Positions 22,939-34,514 of a stretch of DNA of 64,000 nt are shown in pieces. How positions within the stretch are numbered: position 1 is the stretch's first letter; the number at the start of each line of letters is the position of its first letter. This stretch comes from Lycocorax pyrrhopterus obiensis. Taxonomy: Eukaryota; Chordata; Aves; Passeriformes; Paradisaeidae. The translations under genes and the position numbers were made by a program. Location of the stretch: NCBI GenBank assembly GCA_014706295.1, contig JACSVZ010000002.1, positions 109,008,930 to 109,072,929 on the forward strand, in the 5' to 3' direction. Below the pieces are notes generated by a model. The model was not told where the DNA came from, ran no database searches, and worked only from the letters and a program-made list of their open reading frames with translations.

Positions 22939-23473
22939 TAGTTCAGGTGAAGTGTGAGAAAGACAAAGAGTTGGCCATATCTACAGGGAAAAAAAACCCC
23001 AACTGATTAAGTATGAGCAAAATGTCCTAGTTTTTAAATTGCTAGTACATAGGAAAAACATTATTCAGAAATGTTTTTCACTCTTTCAATGCTTTTAGAG
23101 CAAACATTTTGACAGGAATTACTTGAAATAATGTCATATTGTGCAGGTAATTAATGAAGACAAAAGAATAAAAGAGTAATAGTTAAGTACGAGAACAATT
23201 TTATAAGAAGGGTTTCTTCTAATCTTTGAAAAACAAAGCCCATGTAGATACAGAAAACAGGTTTAATCCATACAGATATCTTTTGTAATGTAAATCTGAG
23301 TAGCGTGATAAAAAGAAAACTCAGGGTTGTCCTTACGGTGTCAAAGTTGTAACACTCCTAACAGATCACATATAAAATTTAAAATCAGTGTGAATTAACA
23401 CAAGAAAAAAGAGCTAGGAAAAACAACGCCGAAAAACATTCGTTCACATCACTTATTCTGTCTTCAAACTTAC
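22939..23473. other. Intron-like sequence, nothing recognised
   Basis: AT-rich, no repeat family or exon-like block seen. Confidence 0.4.
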
Positions 23474-23533
23474 TGGTGTACGTGACAATTTTCACTTTGT
23501 AATTTGGGTCTGATTCAAACGCCACTGAAGCCA
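23474..23533 (-). CDS. Candidate exon with strong splice sites on both sides
   Basis: A 60-nt minus-strand block with acceptor TATTGGGATTGTTTTCAG and donor ACCA|GTAAGTTT. The only sensible frame reads ASVAFESDPNYKVKIVTYT, phase 1 to phase 1. The downstream phase fits the block at 21592; the upstream phase does not fit the exon at 24899, so an intermediate exon would be needed. The peptide is not coiled-coil in character. The splice signals are good; membership of the coiled-coil gene is uncertain. Confidence 0.4.
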
Positions 23534-23879
23534 CTGAAAACAATCCCAATATTTTCCTGATTCCCAAAATAACTAAATTACCTCTGAAATATTTCTATGA
23601 TGATCAGAAGAATAACTTTGAGCTTTCTGAATAGCCACTATTACTTAAAATGATGTATTCAGTTCATTGATTTAGCCTTGTTTTTGAAGGAAATTGGCAA
23701 TAAAAAAATCATCTTTTTGCTAAACTTAATTTGGCTCACCTTTAGGGGGTCACCTAACGGAGCAGTTCCACGCTCCACCTTATCTCTGTTGTGTATGTCT
23801 GTTTTTGTCTTGTCTTGGTCTTAATAACCAGGTAGTACCTGATGAAGTATATCTGGTCATCAAAACCAGATGGAAACAT

Positions 23880-24300
23880 ATGCAGAAAGAAAAATAAAAA
23901 GGAAAAAAAAAAGGCTTATTTGTAAGTATTGGCTCTATTTGAATATAGTTGTGTTCTCGATATCTGTTGGTAGCAATTGCTGTCACCAAAAACAGAAAAA
24001 ACCCTTTAATACACAGCTGGAAAAAAAAGGCAAGAATATGCACATTGGTGGCTGCAATATTACTGTATCTTTGCTTCTGCAGCAAAAGGGGGTTTTTTTT
24101 GTTAAATTCTGGGCATGCTTGGTACATTCAGAAATCTTCCACATATATTCTGGATTCCACTGGGTCCTTAGCAGGACCTAGTTATCTAGAGGGACAATCC
24201 ACAATGGCACTGGGCATGTACAAGAGAATGAATTTCACACTTTATTCACACTTTTATACATACACATATATATACACACATATAAAAAAATAACAGGTTC
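23880..24300. repeat. A-rich run and TA/CA simple repeats
   Basis: Contains an A-rich stretch at 23888-23912 and a mixed (TA)n/(CA)n tract at about 24255-24290. ORFs crossing this stretch (23780-24293) are AT-rich by-products. Confidence 0.6.
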
Positions 24301-24898
24301 TGTTGTGAGCATCTGCATTTTCTAGGCATTTTCTACTGGTTCAACAGGAGCTGTCAATTAATTGAAAACTCACAGTCAGGCACTGTGAGGAACTCCAGTT
24401 CAGATTTTAGGCTACAAAGTATAAGATTTCAAAATAAATTATAGGCAAATATATCAGAAAACAGGGAAATTTTAAGTAAAATAGGGTATCACTGTGGATC
24501 TTGTAAAAGTGCATCACATGCCATCTCAGGTTAAAAAATCTGCTGACTTCAGAGACACTTATGCTGTCCCACTACCTGCACATGTTATTCCAGATGGTTT
24601 AAAAAGATAAGAAATATTAGGCAGATATGCACCCAACAAGGAAAAATATCCAGATCACTTATAGGACTGTAAGATGTTTATGATATTTTTAATAATTAAA
24701 GCAGAAAAATAATAGTAAAACAAAATAACGAACAAGAGAGTTCTACAGAATCTACCACTTCTTATTTTAAAATCTGTATTTATATTTTTACTCTTACAGA
24801 GGAGCCTACTCTTAAACATACAAAATATTCAGGCATTCATGTACTTTTCAATAAAAGATACTCATTTACTTGCTTGTTTATAAATATTCAAGACTCAC

Positions 24899-25052
24899 TT
24901 TGCTGTTCCAACATTTTGCATCTTCCTGGATTTCTGCTTTTTGCTTCACTAACTCCTCAAGGTGTTTTTCATCCTTTATAATCTTCTCCTCTGTTTCTTT
25001 TAACTTTATACAGTATTTGGTCCAAATAAATTCAGAATGCTTTAACTCATTC
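24899..25052 (-). CDS. Well-supported coiled-coil exon
   Basis: A 154-nt minus-strand block with the best splice signals in the window: acceptor TTTGTGTGTATTTCTATTAG and donor AGCAAA|GTGAGT. One open frame of 51 full codons reads NELKHSEFIWTKYCIKLKET, then EEKIIKDEKHLEELVKQKAE and IQEDAKCWNSK. Heptad spacing and Lys/Glu pairing are clear, so it codes for a coiled-coil rod segment. It starts in phase 2 and ends in phase 0. The phase at its start equals the phase left by the exon at 49731-49824, but intermediate exons at 38.6, 34.4 and 32.5 kb probably intervene. No domain beyond the coiled coil is visible; a structural, cilia- or sperm-type coiled-coil protein is possible but not shown. Confidence 0.7.
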
Positions 25053-25059
25053 CTAATAG

Positions 25060-25900
25060 AAATACACACAAAGTGAATCCATCTATTTGGAAATATTCCA
25101 AGGTCGTCCCTCTCCATAAAGGAAAATGTAAAGCAGATCTGAATTAGTAAAGATTTATTTTGATTGTCTACTACATTTCTTGAACAGGTAAGCATGAGAT
25201 AATTTCAAAATATCTACCCTGGGAGGTTCATGCAATTTCAGCCAGATAACAAAACTACTCATGCTACCAGTTCACTTGCACTTAAAGCCTGCCCACATTA
25301 CAACTTCTAATTGGACCTCTGAGCAGGCATTGGTGTAGTTAAAGGCAAGGCTTTGTTTCATACCTCACACGTTAACTAAACAAAATAGGAGTCAACACTG
25401 CTAGTGGCTGAATCTACTTCAGAGCCATCCTCACTTAATCAACCCACTGCCCTGCAATTTTGTGGACAAATGTCATTTGTGAATTAAAGTTTTCACTGAC
25501 TTTCAATTTTTCATGTTAAATGGAACTTGAAGGCAAGGTCAAAGGAGGGGTTCAGGACTTTGCTTTCACTCTGAAGCAGATTTAACAGCATTATAAGAAG
25601 GAAAATTTGCCATAATTACAGAACAAGATACTAGTAACTACAACTCTCATTTGTACAATTGTCAGGAAAACACTCCCATGAGAAATGGTTACAGGCCTCA
25701 TTATAAGCTGCAAAAATGCCTTATTATACATCTGTGAATGGATTTGAAAAAAGGCAAAAGAAATAGAGGTATGTCAGGTTAAAATTTTACAATGGCTGCT
25801 GGTGTTTGTCCATTATTTTTATTATTGTTTCAGCAGGCAGAAAAAAGTTTCCTCCATGCTGCTGAGAGAACTTTTCTGGTCAATAACATATTCCAAAGTG
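25060..25900. other. Intron-like sequence, nothing recognised
   Basis: AT-rich, no exon-like block or repeat family seen. Confidence 0.4.
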
Positions 25901-25904
25901 TGCC

Positions 25905-26336
25905 TTAAATTGTAAAATAAATCCACCACAGCAGAACTAAGACCAAGAGTAGTTGAGTTTTAGAGACAACTCTTGCATCACAGCCCAAAAAAACCCTGCA
26001 GTAAGACAACAGAAAACAATCATAAAGAGGCTTCATCACTAACTCAAGAGCCTTTCCTACAAGATTATATACGAGACATTCTTCCTTTCCTTGCTTCCAA
26101 GATTCCATCCAGTGCTGAAGTAAAGGCTTACCTTGCAAGGTGTCACAGACTGTGCATAGCACGAGCATGAAGCCCAGCGCTCTGAACTCCTCCACTTCCT
26201 TAGGTCCCACCACCCAGGAAAGAGACATATAAGTAGTATTTGGAATTATTCCAACAACAGACATGTAACAGTCATAGGCTGTAATTTTCTTCTCACATTG
26301 CCTACCAGCTACAACTTTCCGAGTCGTAGCTGTCAT
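25905..26336 (-). other. Unidentified 143-codon ORF with a strong internal donor site
   Basis: A minus-strand ORF from ATG at 26336. The first ~68 codons (for example MTATTRKVVAGRQCEKKITA and VVGPKEVEEFRALGFMLVLC) run up to a strong donor, TTGCAAG|GTAAGCC, at about 26133. Upstream AG sites could make this an internal exon; otherwise it could be a first coding exon. The block from 26150 to 26430 has more CpG than its surroundings. About 300 bp away on the plus strand lies an A-run (26641), which could mark a retroposed sequence. I recognise no domain. Confidence 0.25.
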
Positions 26337-26640
26337 GAAAAATTACAGCACTATCAGCCACAATGCGTGTGCGTAAGCCACAGACTGTGCCGCGTGATTT
26401 ATAACAGCCTCAGTATTTTCAGTTTCGTGCAATCTTCATCATTTTCTCAGTGATGGCACTGAACATAAAGAAAAGAGTATGAACTGCAGAGCAGTCTTTC
26501 AAGCCTGTGCTGCCACAAATCTGTCTTTCCCATGCCTATCGATACCACGTTATTCTAGTCCTCCCCAGATGGTAGCTGAAGGGATCTACTTCCTCTGTAA
26601 TGTAAGCATGACTTTAATTACCAGTTTAGCAAGTAGCTGC

Positions 26641-26765
26641 AAAAAAAAAAAAAAAATACAATGCAAAGTAAAACAAACAAACAAACAAAACCAAACAAAA
26701 ATCCAACCAACCAACCAAACAAAAACCCCCAAAAAATCAAAAAAACCAAACCAAACTAAAAAAAT
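26641..26765. repeat. Poly(A) run followed by (CAAA)n/(CCAA)n A-rich repeat
   Basis: Seventeen A residues at about 26641-26657, then units of the type CAAA and CCAA to about 26765. It may be a simple repeat that grew from a retroposon tail. The plus ORF at 26479-26775 ends in it and is not a gene. Confidence 0.75.
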
Positions 26766-26769
26766 GCTT

Positions 26770-29700
26770 CACTGAGGGACAGAAAAAAGCGTTTTCTACT
26801 TGACTTTTTCCTGAAAATGCTGATATTCCTAAAACCACTGGTATCATTAGCATTTCCAGTTTAATTCACAGTTGCACAAGACAGCTTACAGGGTGTACAA
26901 GAGCCTATGTCCCTGTCATGTGATATGAAAAGGAAATCATATAGCTAGGTGAAACAGAAAACATACATGGCATATGTCTGTCAGTACAGATGATTAATTT
27001 ATCTGTTATTTACCTATTGACATTATAATGTGGATTTTACTTATATTATGACTTCTTTCAAAAGAACAAAGAAATTTTAATGCATCTCAGAACAAAGGTT
27101 TGCTACAGGAAAACATCACACTTCCTTTCTTTCACATGAAACAATCTCAAGTGCCTCATTTTCCACCAAGACTACCAAAAATCCCAGAAAAACTGCCCAC
27201 GCTGCCCTACAACTACTAAGCAAGATGACAGCTGTGACACAATGACAGAATTTAGAAGGTACTGAACAAAATCTTGCACAAAATAATTTTAAAAAGTGAG
27301 GTAGCCACAAGGCAAGATGAAAAAATTCTAATATTAATAAAAAAACGCAGAAGTAAGACCAAATGATCAATTTGTATTGAAAAAATAGGTTGGAGGATGG
27401 TATCTCAAAATCCCTTATCTGCTGTTTTGATATATTTACAAATTATGTGAAAGGGCAGGAGTAGTGAAATTAAAAGCCTGCATATAATGTGATTACAATA
27501 GGAAAGGTGAAAACAAGCTAAAAAACTTAAGAAAAATTTCAAGACAAACTAAGTAACTGGAGAACAAAACAGCACATGTGATTTTGTGTCCAAACTCAAA
27601 AAGAAGTAGAAGATCAGAGAACTTAAGCACATCTTGAAATTCTAAACTGTTTCTATTTAAGAAAAACATGTACGTATTTCCACAAACACCCAGAAAGTCT
27701 ACTCAATATTTTGCACAGTTAAAGAAGCTAAGAAGGTTAAATTAAGCAAAAAATGGGATGGAAAATAATAGAATAAGAAATGAGAGTAAGACATCCGTCT
27801 TAAAGTCAGTGACGTGGCTTAAGTTGGAATACTTTGTGTATTAGCTTTCAACCTATTTCAGAAAAGTGCATCACAGAAATGAAAAGGAAACAGAGGATAT
27901 CTTAGAAAGGTCATAAAATACAGAATTCTTCTCAAAGCACATTGAAAATAATGAAAATTGCTTTAGAAAAAAGAAAGGAATAATAAACAAAGTAGAGGTC
28001 CTAAGTCACAGAGAATACAGCCTAGTGAAGAAGATTGACAATACACAGCGATATTTACTATTGCATCTTAAGGCTTCAACTCCTAAACTACAGCAATTTG
28101 CCTACAACAGGAAAAAAACCAAATAGCTGCTGATCACACTCTATAAATGCTAATCAATAAGGAATAAAGTTTAATAGTACGTATATGATGGAATAGTAAA
28201 AAAAAAAAAAGAAAGAAAATAGGAAAGAAAATATACTTTTAACAATATTTATTCTGGTGTTACATGATAAAATCACCTCCAGCCATAGTTACTATAATCA
28301 GAGTATCTGAATACATAGTAATAAATCACGTGACATTTTGGTAATACATCTTACTCAGTACCTGATCTTTACCATAATTAAAATGAACATGAGGTTTCCA
28401 ATGAACTTAACAAGTTACAGAATCAAGGTCCATACTTTCTGATTTCACTCACCTAGAACTCACAAAGGAGCTAATGAGTATTTGATCAGATCATCTCCGC
28501 ATACATCTTTAAACAATAATTAAAATTCCAAACACTATGAAGACATTGTGAAGCTTGCATTCACAGGTTCATATACATTCAAAATAAGTACTATTTCATA
28601 GTCTTCACATACCTCTTCTTTTGCTTAGACACACATAGTGATGTTAATTGAAGAATTTGTAATTTTCAGAAGTCACTCCAACTTTGTCAAGTGTTATTAC
28701 AAAATTCTGGTCTCAGGTTTTGTAAAATAAAATGCTTCCATTTTAGCTATGTATCTGATCACAACTTCAATTTTTCATATACTAATATTCTTTCCAGAGT
28801 GAAAACTAGGCTCTGAAATTAAGAATTTAAATCTTAGTCAACTAAAACCAAATGTGTTGACTGTGAATCTACCTTAGAGGTAAAAAAATGTAATTAGAAT
28901 AAATATCTCTAATATAATGCCAAAGTCATCCTGACTCAATGCCTTCTGCTCTCACATTAGGGGTGAACTTACTACAGAGAGAGCTATGATCCTTCTTTAG
29001 TTCTGCTGTTTAGTGCCAATGACAGAGAGATCCATGGTGATGAGACGTCTTAAAGAAACAAGATTATTGCATTATTGACTTGCAAGCACAGATCTCCCTG
29101 GATAGCAGACATCAAAAGCACCGGTCATATTAGCCAAAGAAATGAGTTCCTGATGTTGATAACACCTAGGTCAAAATGCACTGTAAGAGTGCCCTGTTTT
29201 GCAAAAGTCAGGGTTACTTTCTTCTTCAAGGCTAAGTGACTTGTAAGATTCTGAGACAGGCAGCAAGTACTCCTATGGGACTGAAAGAGGTGTTCCAAGG
29301 TCCTGAGCACTAATCAGTTTTTGAAATAAAGTTGCCGATGTCTGTAACCTAAAGAAACTAGAAATGGCACAACCAACTCACATTATTTTAATCAGGCACA
29401 GCTGTTTACTATGGCATATTGAGTACCATAAACAGTAAGCAAACAATCACAATTATTAATTCCAATTATTTATTGAAGAAAGAACTTAAAATTTAAAACC
29501 AAGAGAAAATGTCTACAGCTGCTATGACCTCTTCTTTATGTATCTCTGAGAGTGGGTCCTTTCAGAGAGGTGACCAGGATACCTTACTCCCAAATTCTAC
29601 GGTGTGCCTTGTTTTATTCGACCATATACTACTAAAGCAGTTGACTAACAATTTAAATAGAATAACAATTCTTCCTATTTGGCACATCAAATGAAAAGGC

Positions 29701-29815
29701 CACTCATGGTACCCCGTACTCTCTCAGTTACTTGAAGATTTTGTTTTGGACTTCATGGTAGATAAGCATATAAAAGAGATTTCACTGACTGAATGCAGGA
29801 ATTACAGTGGGCAGT
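26770..29815. other. Intron-like AT-rich sequence
   Basis: No supported gene. A strong donor-like site on the minus strand at about 28611 (GAAGAG|GTATGTG) follows an open stretch KLQILQLTSLCVSKQKKR whose phase would suit the exon at 25052, but I found no acceptor for it. Short ORFs at 27116-27370 and 29125-29310 are not supported. Confidence 0.35.
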
Positions 29816-29823
29816 GTATAAGT

Positions 29824-30388
29824 ATACTGGGTTGGGCTGGGATATAGTTAATTTTCTTCCTAGTAGTAGGTATGAGGCTATGTTGTGGTTTTGTGCTGGA
29901 AACAGTGTTGATAACACAGGGACGTTCGCAGGGCTTACACAGAGTCAAGCCCTTTTCGGCACCTCACCCTACCAGCAAGCAGGCTGCGGGTGCACAGAGT
30001 TGGGAGGGACACAGCCAGGACAGCCGACCCCAACTGACCAAAGGGATATCCCACACCATATGGCATCATGCTCAGCATATCGAGTTGCAGGCAGGAAGGG
30101 GTTGTTTGTCAGTGATGGTGTTTGTCTTCTCAAGCAACTGTCAGAAGTGATGGAGCCCGGCTTTCAGGGAGATGGCTGAACACCTGCCTGCCCATGGGAA
30201 GTGGTGAGCAAATTCCTGGCTTTGTTTTGCTTGTGTGTATGGCTTCTTGTTCTTCTCTTAAACTGCTTTTATTTCCACCTGTGAGTTTTTCATTTTTACC
30301 CTTCTGATTCTGCACACCATTTGGGCTCAGGGGAAGTCAGCTAGTGGCTGTGTGGAGCTCAGCTGCCTACTGGGGTTAAACCACGACA
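29824..30388 (+). mobile_element. Solo LTR of an avian endogenous retrovirus (~565 bp)
   Basis: The block contains TGGGCTGGGATATAGTTAATT near its start, GACACAGCCAGGACAGC, and AGATGGCTGAACACCTGCC, and ends GGGGTTAAACCACGACA. From memory this is a common bird ERV LTR. A 6-bp direct repeat, ATAAGT, flanks it at 29818-29823 and 30389-30394, consistent with a target-site duplication. No internal retroviral region is present. ORFs inside (29793-30307) are by-products. Confidence 0.8.
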
Positions 30389-30394
30389 ATAAGT

Positions 30395-32442
30395 TATTCA
30401 TTTTGCTTACTTTTTGTCTTTTTAGAAATTCTGGCCATGTGCTGTTGGCTTGTAAACAATGAAAATGACAAAGTTTGTTTCTGCTAGTAACAACCTCTAG
30501 AGTTCAACGATTTCTTGGCAGAGATGGGTTGGCATGCGGCATAAGATTCTTAGGTACCTGCAGATGAGAACGACCTTTGGCAAATAGGCGTTCACTGAGC
30601 AGAAGTGAGTAACAGCTCTTACAGGAATTACACCTGTGCTGGTGGTAAGAGTAGCTCTCGTAGTTCACAGTCATATCTGGAAGCATAGAGAAAGACTGTC
30701 AGAGCATTCTGGAATCACCCAGTTGTCTCGCAGATGGCCCATCTCTTTGAGGAATCTAATGCTGATGCCAGGAACCTTATGAAATTCTACTGTTGGTCCA
30801 ATAAACAGAATTCCCCTCTACAAATGATCTCCTCTACAAAACATTAGTATGTTGTGTTCACAGTACTTCCAGTGAGCTGAATAGATCAGTGTATGGAAAC
30901 AGACATCCTGCAGTAACAGAACTTCAGTGTCTTCATTTTGAAGAGACGTGGCAGTAACCTGAGATGATAAATGGATCCGTAGATAACAAACACCCTTTGA
31001 AGTCCTCATTTCTTTAAAAAAATAAGAAATTCAGTAACAAGAAACTTTTCTTCAGCTCTGTAAATAAATACTCCTTTACAGCTCTTAGGTAAACTAATGA
31101 GGCCAACTCCATAGTGAATTCAAATGATCCTTTAGAGGAAACAGGGAATGGGAGATGGGACAGTCCCTTGCAGTGATTTCGCTGGATGGGAAATTAACAT
31201 TTACTGAAATTAAACTGCCAAGGACACGAGTTTGCACATACAACTTAACCATTAGCATTAGTCTTACTGCCTTGAATGAAGCATCAGTGAGCAGGACAGG
31301 TTTTCAACCACTGCTGTACATGAGGCACTTTACAACATAAACTCTCTGGAATATCAGAACAGTGCGTGCTGACCCAACTCAGGCAGAGCAGAGCACAACT
31401 TGAATTATGAAACTCGCATATAAATTCCTAGTGAACCCAGGTAGTTCTGAATGAATAAGATGGACCAAATTTCATGGCTTACTATGAAATTTATATACTC
31501 CATAATTACCATGAACAGCTTTTTAAATATCTGATATTTGAAGAACAGTTGCTGTCAAGTGGCTGCGATACAGCCACAGTGGGCTATGGCCACTCAGGTT
31601 ATTTCAAAAATTTACTGCTGCCTTTCAGTTATGCCTGTGAGCTTTCCTCATCTCAAGGGAAAAAGAAAAGGCCACTGTGTCACTTGCTACTTTGCCAGAT
31701 AAACCTGGCAATGAGCCATAGGCATATGCAGCAAAGCTGAGTGTAGCCTCCTACCAAACATCAAATACTTGATATTCTTATTCTTTGGCACAGTTATTCT
31801 TGGTGCCGACTCTTTGGCTGCATGTTCAGAGATAGAAAGGAAGGATTATTTGTCAGTGACTGGCCATTAGTGGCGTCCAATTGTTACTATAGTTCTACTT
31901 GATAATCCAGGGGGTAATAATTTGACAAGAGATTACAGCAAGGAAACTCCAACATAAGTCACTGCCATATAGAATCTACCTTGCAATCCAATAACATAAT
32001 TTTTTTGATTTGTAAAAAAAAAAGGCAGAAAAGGTATTTTGAGGAATTCCAGTAATCTGTGCAGTCAATAAGAATGATAGCAAAATGTCCTGTCAAAGGG
32101 ATTAATGTTCATAAGCAAGCAACATGAGGTAAAAATGGCACGCTTTAGGAGTGGATTCATGGGACTTTCAGTTTGGGTATAATTCTGGACATCATCTCCT
32201 CCTTATTCTGCTAATGCAAGCTGAGACAAAAAGGGCAAATGCTTCTTGTATGTATAATTCTAATGTTTTAATTGAAGAACAAACCAAGATAATTTAAAAC
32301 TATTTCTAAAAGCAAATTTTCTATAGTTTGATTGCCACTATTAAAACCAAAAGGAAATTATAATGCCATAGTGGATAGCTCCTACTTGTATTGACTCAAT
32401 AGCATCTCAGCATATTTAATTTTCTCATACACACATGCATCT
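30395..32442. other. Intron-like sequence, nothing recognised
   Basis: No repeat family or splice-supported exon recognised. ORFs at 30504-30686, 30818-31009, 31155-31340 and 31474-31740 lack any supporting signal. Confidence 0.35.
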
Positions 32443-32560
32443 TCTTTTCAGATTCTTCATCAATTTTTGCATTGTCTTTTGTGCTTCTATGAGCTCACAA
32501 TGAACATCATTGCATATTTTTGATGTTTAAGAAAATAAAACAATTTTTCTGAAAGATTTT
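32443..32560 (-). pseudogene. Frameshifted coiled-coil exon candidate
   Basis: The minus-strand reading ICNDVHCELIEAQKTMQKLM continuing KNLKRR is a clear heptad-type helix. It is followed by a donor-like TGT|GTATGAG near 32444. The upstream acceptor (AAAATCTTTCAG, near 32561) is in a different frame: from there the phase-0 reading KNCFIFLNIK meets a stop unless one A of a run of five A is removed. With that correction the block would start in phase 0, the phase left by the exon at 34399-34508. So it is either a damaged exon or an exon with an assembly indel in an A-run. Confidence 0.38.
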
Positions 32561-32569
32561 ATATAAAAA

Positions 32570-34398
32570 GCACACATAATGTTTGAAATAAAAAACAATT
32601 CCAAGATTTGTCTGATCCTTGTCAGTTTAAAAATTTATGTTTAAAGATGAAGTCCCAGGGAAAGGCAACAGAATGTGTGGTAAAATGACACAATTTAAAG
32701 AAATGTTAGCAAGAGGGCTTCCACTCTGTTACAGAATTTTGGAGTTATTTTGAAAAGGTGGCTACTTTCATGGGAAGATAGTGACCTCTGGAGCAGAAAG
32801 AAAGAAATAGTGTTCAAAGACGCCACTGAGGTTTCACACAGTAACCTGACAAAAACAGTACTGAAACATCTCCTAGAGGCTGTGCAGCCTTTGTAGACAA
32901 TGAGACATGCATGACTGTATTTTTAATAGGATAAATAATATTGGGGGACTCAGTTTGTAACAAATCTCAACTAGAGATATGCACGTCTGTTGTCTCTGCT
33001 TTTTAAAATATTACAAACAACACGATATAAAATCTTTATTATAATCTAGCTGAACTTCACTGCTTAAACTAATTCTCTGGATATTAAAAACTAGAGATTC
33101 AAAATTAAGTAATTGCTTTAATTGCAAAGATAACTAAGTATCAGCTGCTTTTTTAAGATCGTGGGAGGAAACCCCAAACCTGAGAAACAAACAGTTAAAT
33201 CAGAGCACAATAAAAGTCACAGATAATTTACTTGACATTTAAGAATTCTGCTGAAATGAAATATATAAATAAGACAGATATATAAGACATAGATATAAAT
33301 ACATATAAATACAGTAAGTCTAACTTCTCATGATATGCAGTGCCAATTTTTGGAAAGAAAGAAAAAAAGCCCTCTGAAAAAAAAGTATTTATTTAAAATT
33401 GCCTTTAGAAAAAAATATTATGAGTCTACTTCATGAGTTGTATTTAACACATCTCAATATTTTAGCTGCATATAATGTATTTTAGGACATTAACAAGAAA
33501 AAAAAAGATAAAAATTTAAAAAAATGTTACCAACTTGATTTTTAATTAGTATTTTAAACATATCTCATAACACTGATAGAACTGTAATGTGTTTTGTAAG
33601 TCAGACCTAATTCATCATAGTTCTTATACTATTTGTGTAATAGGCAATTAACTTTTTAATTTTAGAAGTATTTTGACATGACTGCGGAGTTCGCCAAAAC
33701 TGAATTCAAAATAAAACAAATTAAAGGAAACAACATTATGAATCACTTACCAAAAAGGAGACCATTTTAGACTGTAAGTACCTTGAAAAAGAGATTGTAC
33801 TCTAGATTTGCATTTAAAAGTTATTATAGAAAATACATTAAAAACATAATAATTATTCCTAATATCTGAACATGAAGTAACCCAGTATCCCTTCAGTTTT
33901 AGAAATCTACCTGCAACTTTGTTCTACTTTGACTATTTAGACTGGCATCATCCACATTAGGCTTTTATAATCAAAAAATAATAAATTATTATCAATATTA
34001 CAATCAATAAATACGACAAGCAAATTAGGAAAAATGTACATCAGCACTCAAGAATAATTGAACTTTGTAAACTTTTTTTGACAGCTTGTGACGTCTCCAT
34101 ATTCTGAAACACAGATGTGTGTGAGAAATGTGAAAAGAATCAATGCACATATCAGATACGTGGCTTCTACCTTTCCCAGGAAAAATCCCACATGAAATCA
34201 CCTTACAAAGTTAGAATTACATTCCAAGTCTGCTTAAGAGACATTTATTAAAGGCTAACAGCATTATCCTCCCCGGCCTGCGTCTGCACTGAGGGCTTGT
34301 GTGTAGTGGTACGGGCATACAAAAGGTAAAGCAGACTTTGGTACTTTCGAAAGACTGCTGTTCTCTAAAACAGCACCTAAATAGTGGAAAGGTTCTAC
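32570..34398. other. AT-rich intron-like sequence with TA-rich simple repeats
   Basis: Very AT-rich, with imperfect ATATAAATA-type repeats at about 33255-33315. No exon-like block was recognised. Confidence 0.4.
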
Positions 34399-34508
34399 CT
34401 TTCCATACGCCCTCCACAGCTTTGCCTTTGGATTCAGCTTTTCTTCCAGCAGAGGGCTGTGTTTCTTCACGAAGTCTATTTCCTCACGAATCTCTCTGTT
34501 GGCTGTTT
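34399..34508 (-). CDS. Coiled-coil exon of the minus-strand gene
   Basis: A 110-nt minus-strand block ending in donor GGAAAG|GTAGAA. The open frame reads TANREIREEIDFVKKHSPLL, then EEKLNPKAKLWRAYGK. The pattern of charged heptads with a KHSPLLEEKL-type segment is typical of long coiled-coil proteins. The acceptor is either AG at 34509-34510 or CAG at 34503-34504, both giving phase 1. It ends in phase 0. Phase 1 is what the corrected 38619-38756 block leaves, and phase 0 is what the corrected 32.5 kb block needs. Local CpG content is higher than in flanking introns. The acceptor pyrimidine tract is weak; otherwise this is a convincing exon. Confidence 0.62.
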
Positions 34509-34514
34509 CTTACA

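Noticed and set aside
28450..28530. Very strong donor-like CTAG|GTGAGTG on the minus strand
   Set aside because: Two frames hit stops just before the site, and the remaining one has no usable acceptor.
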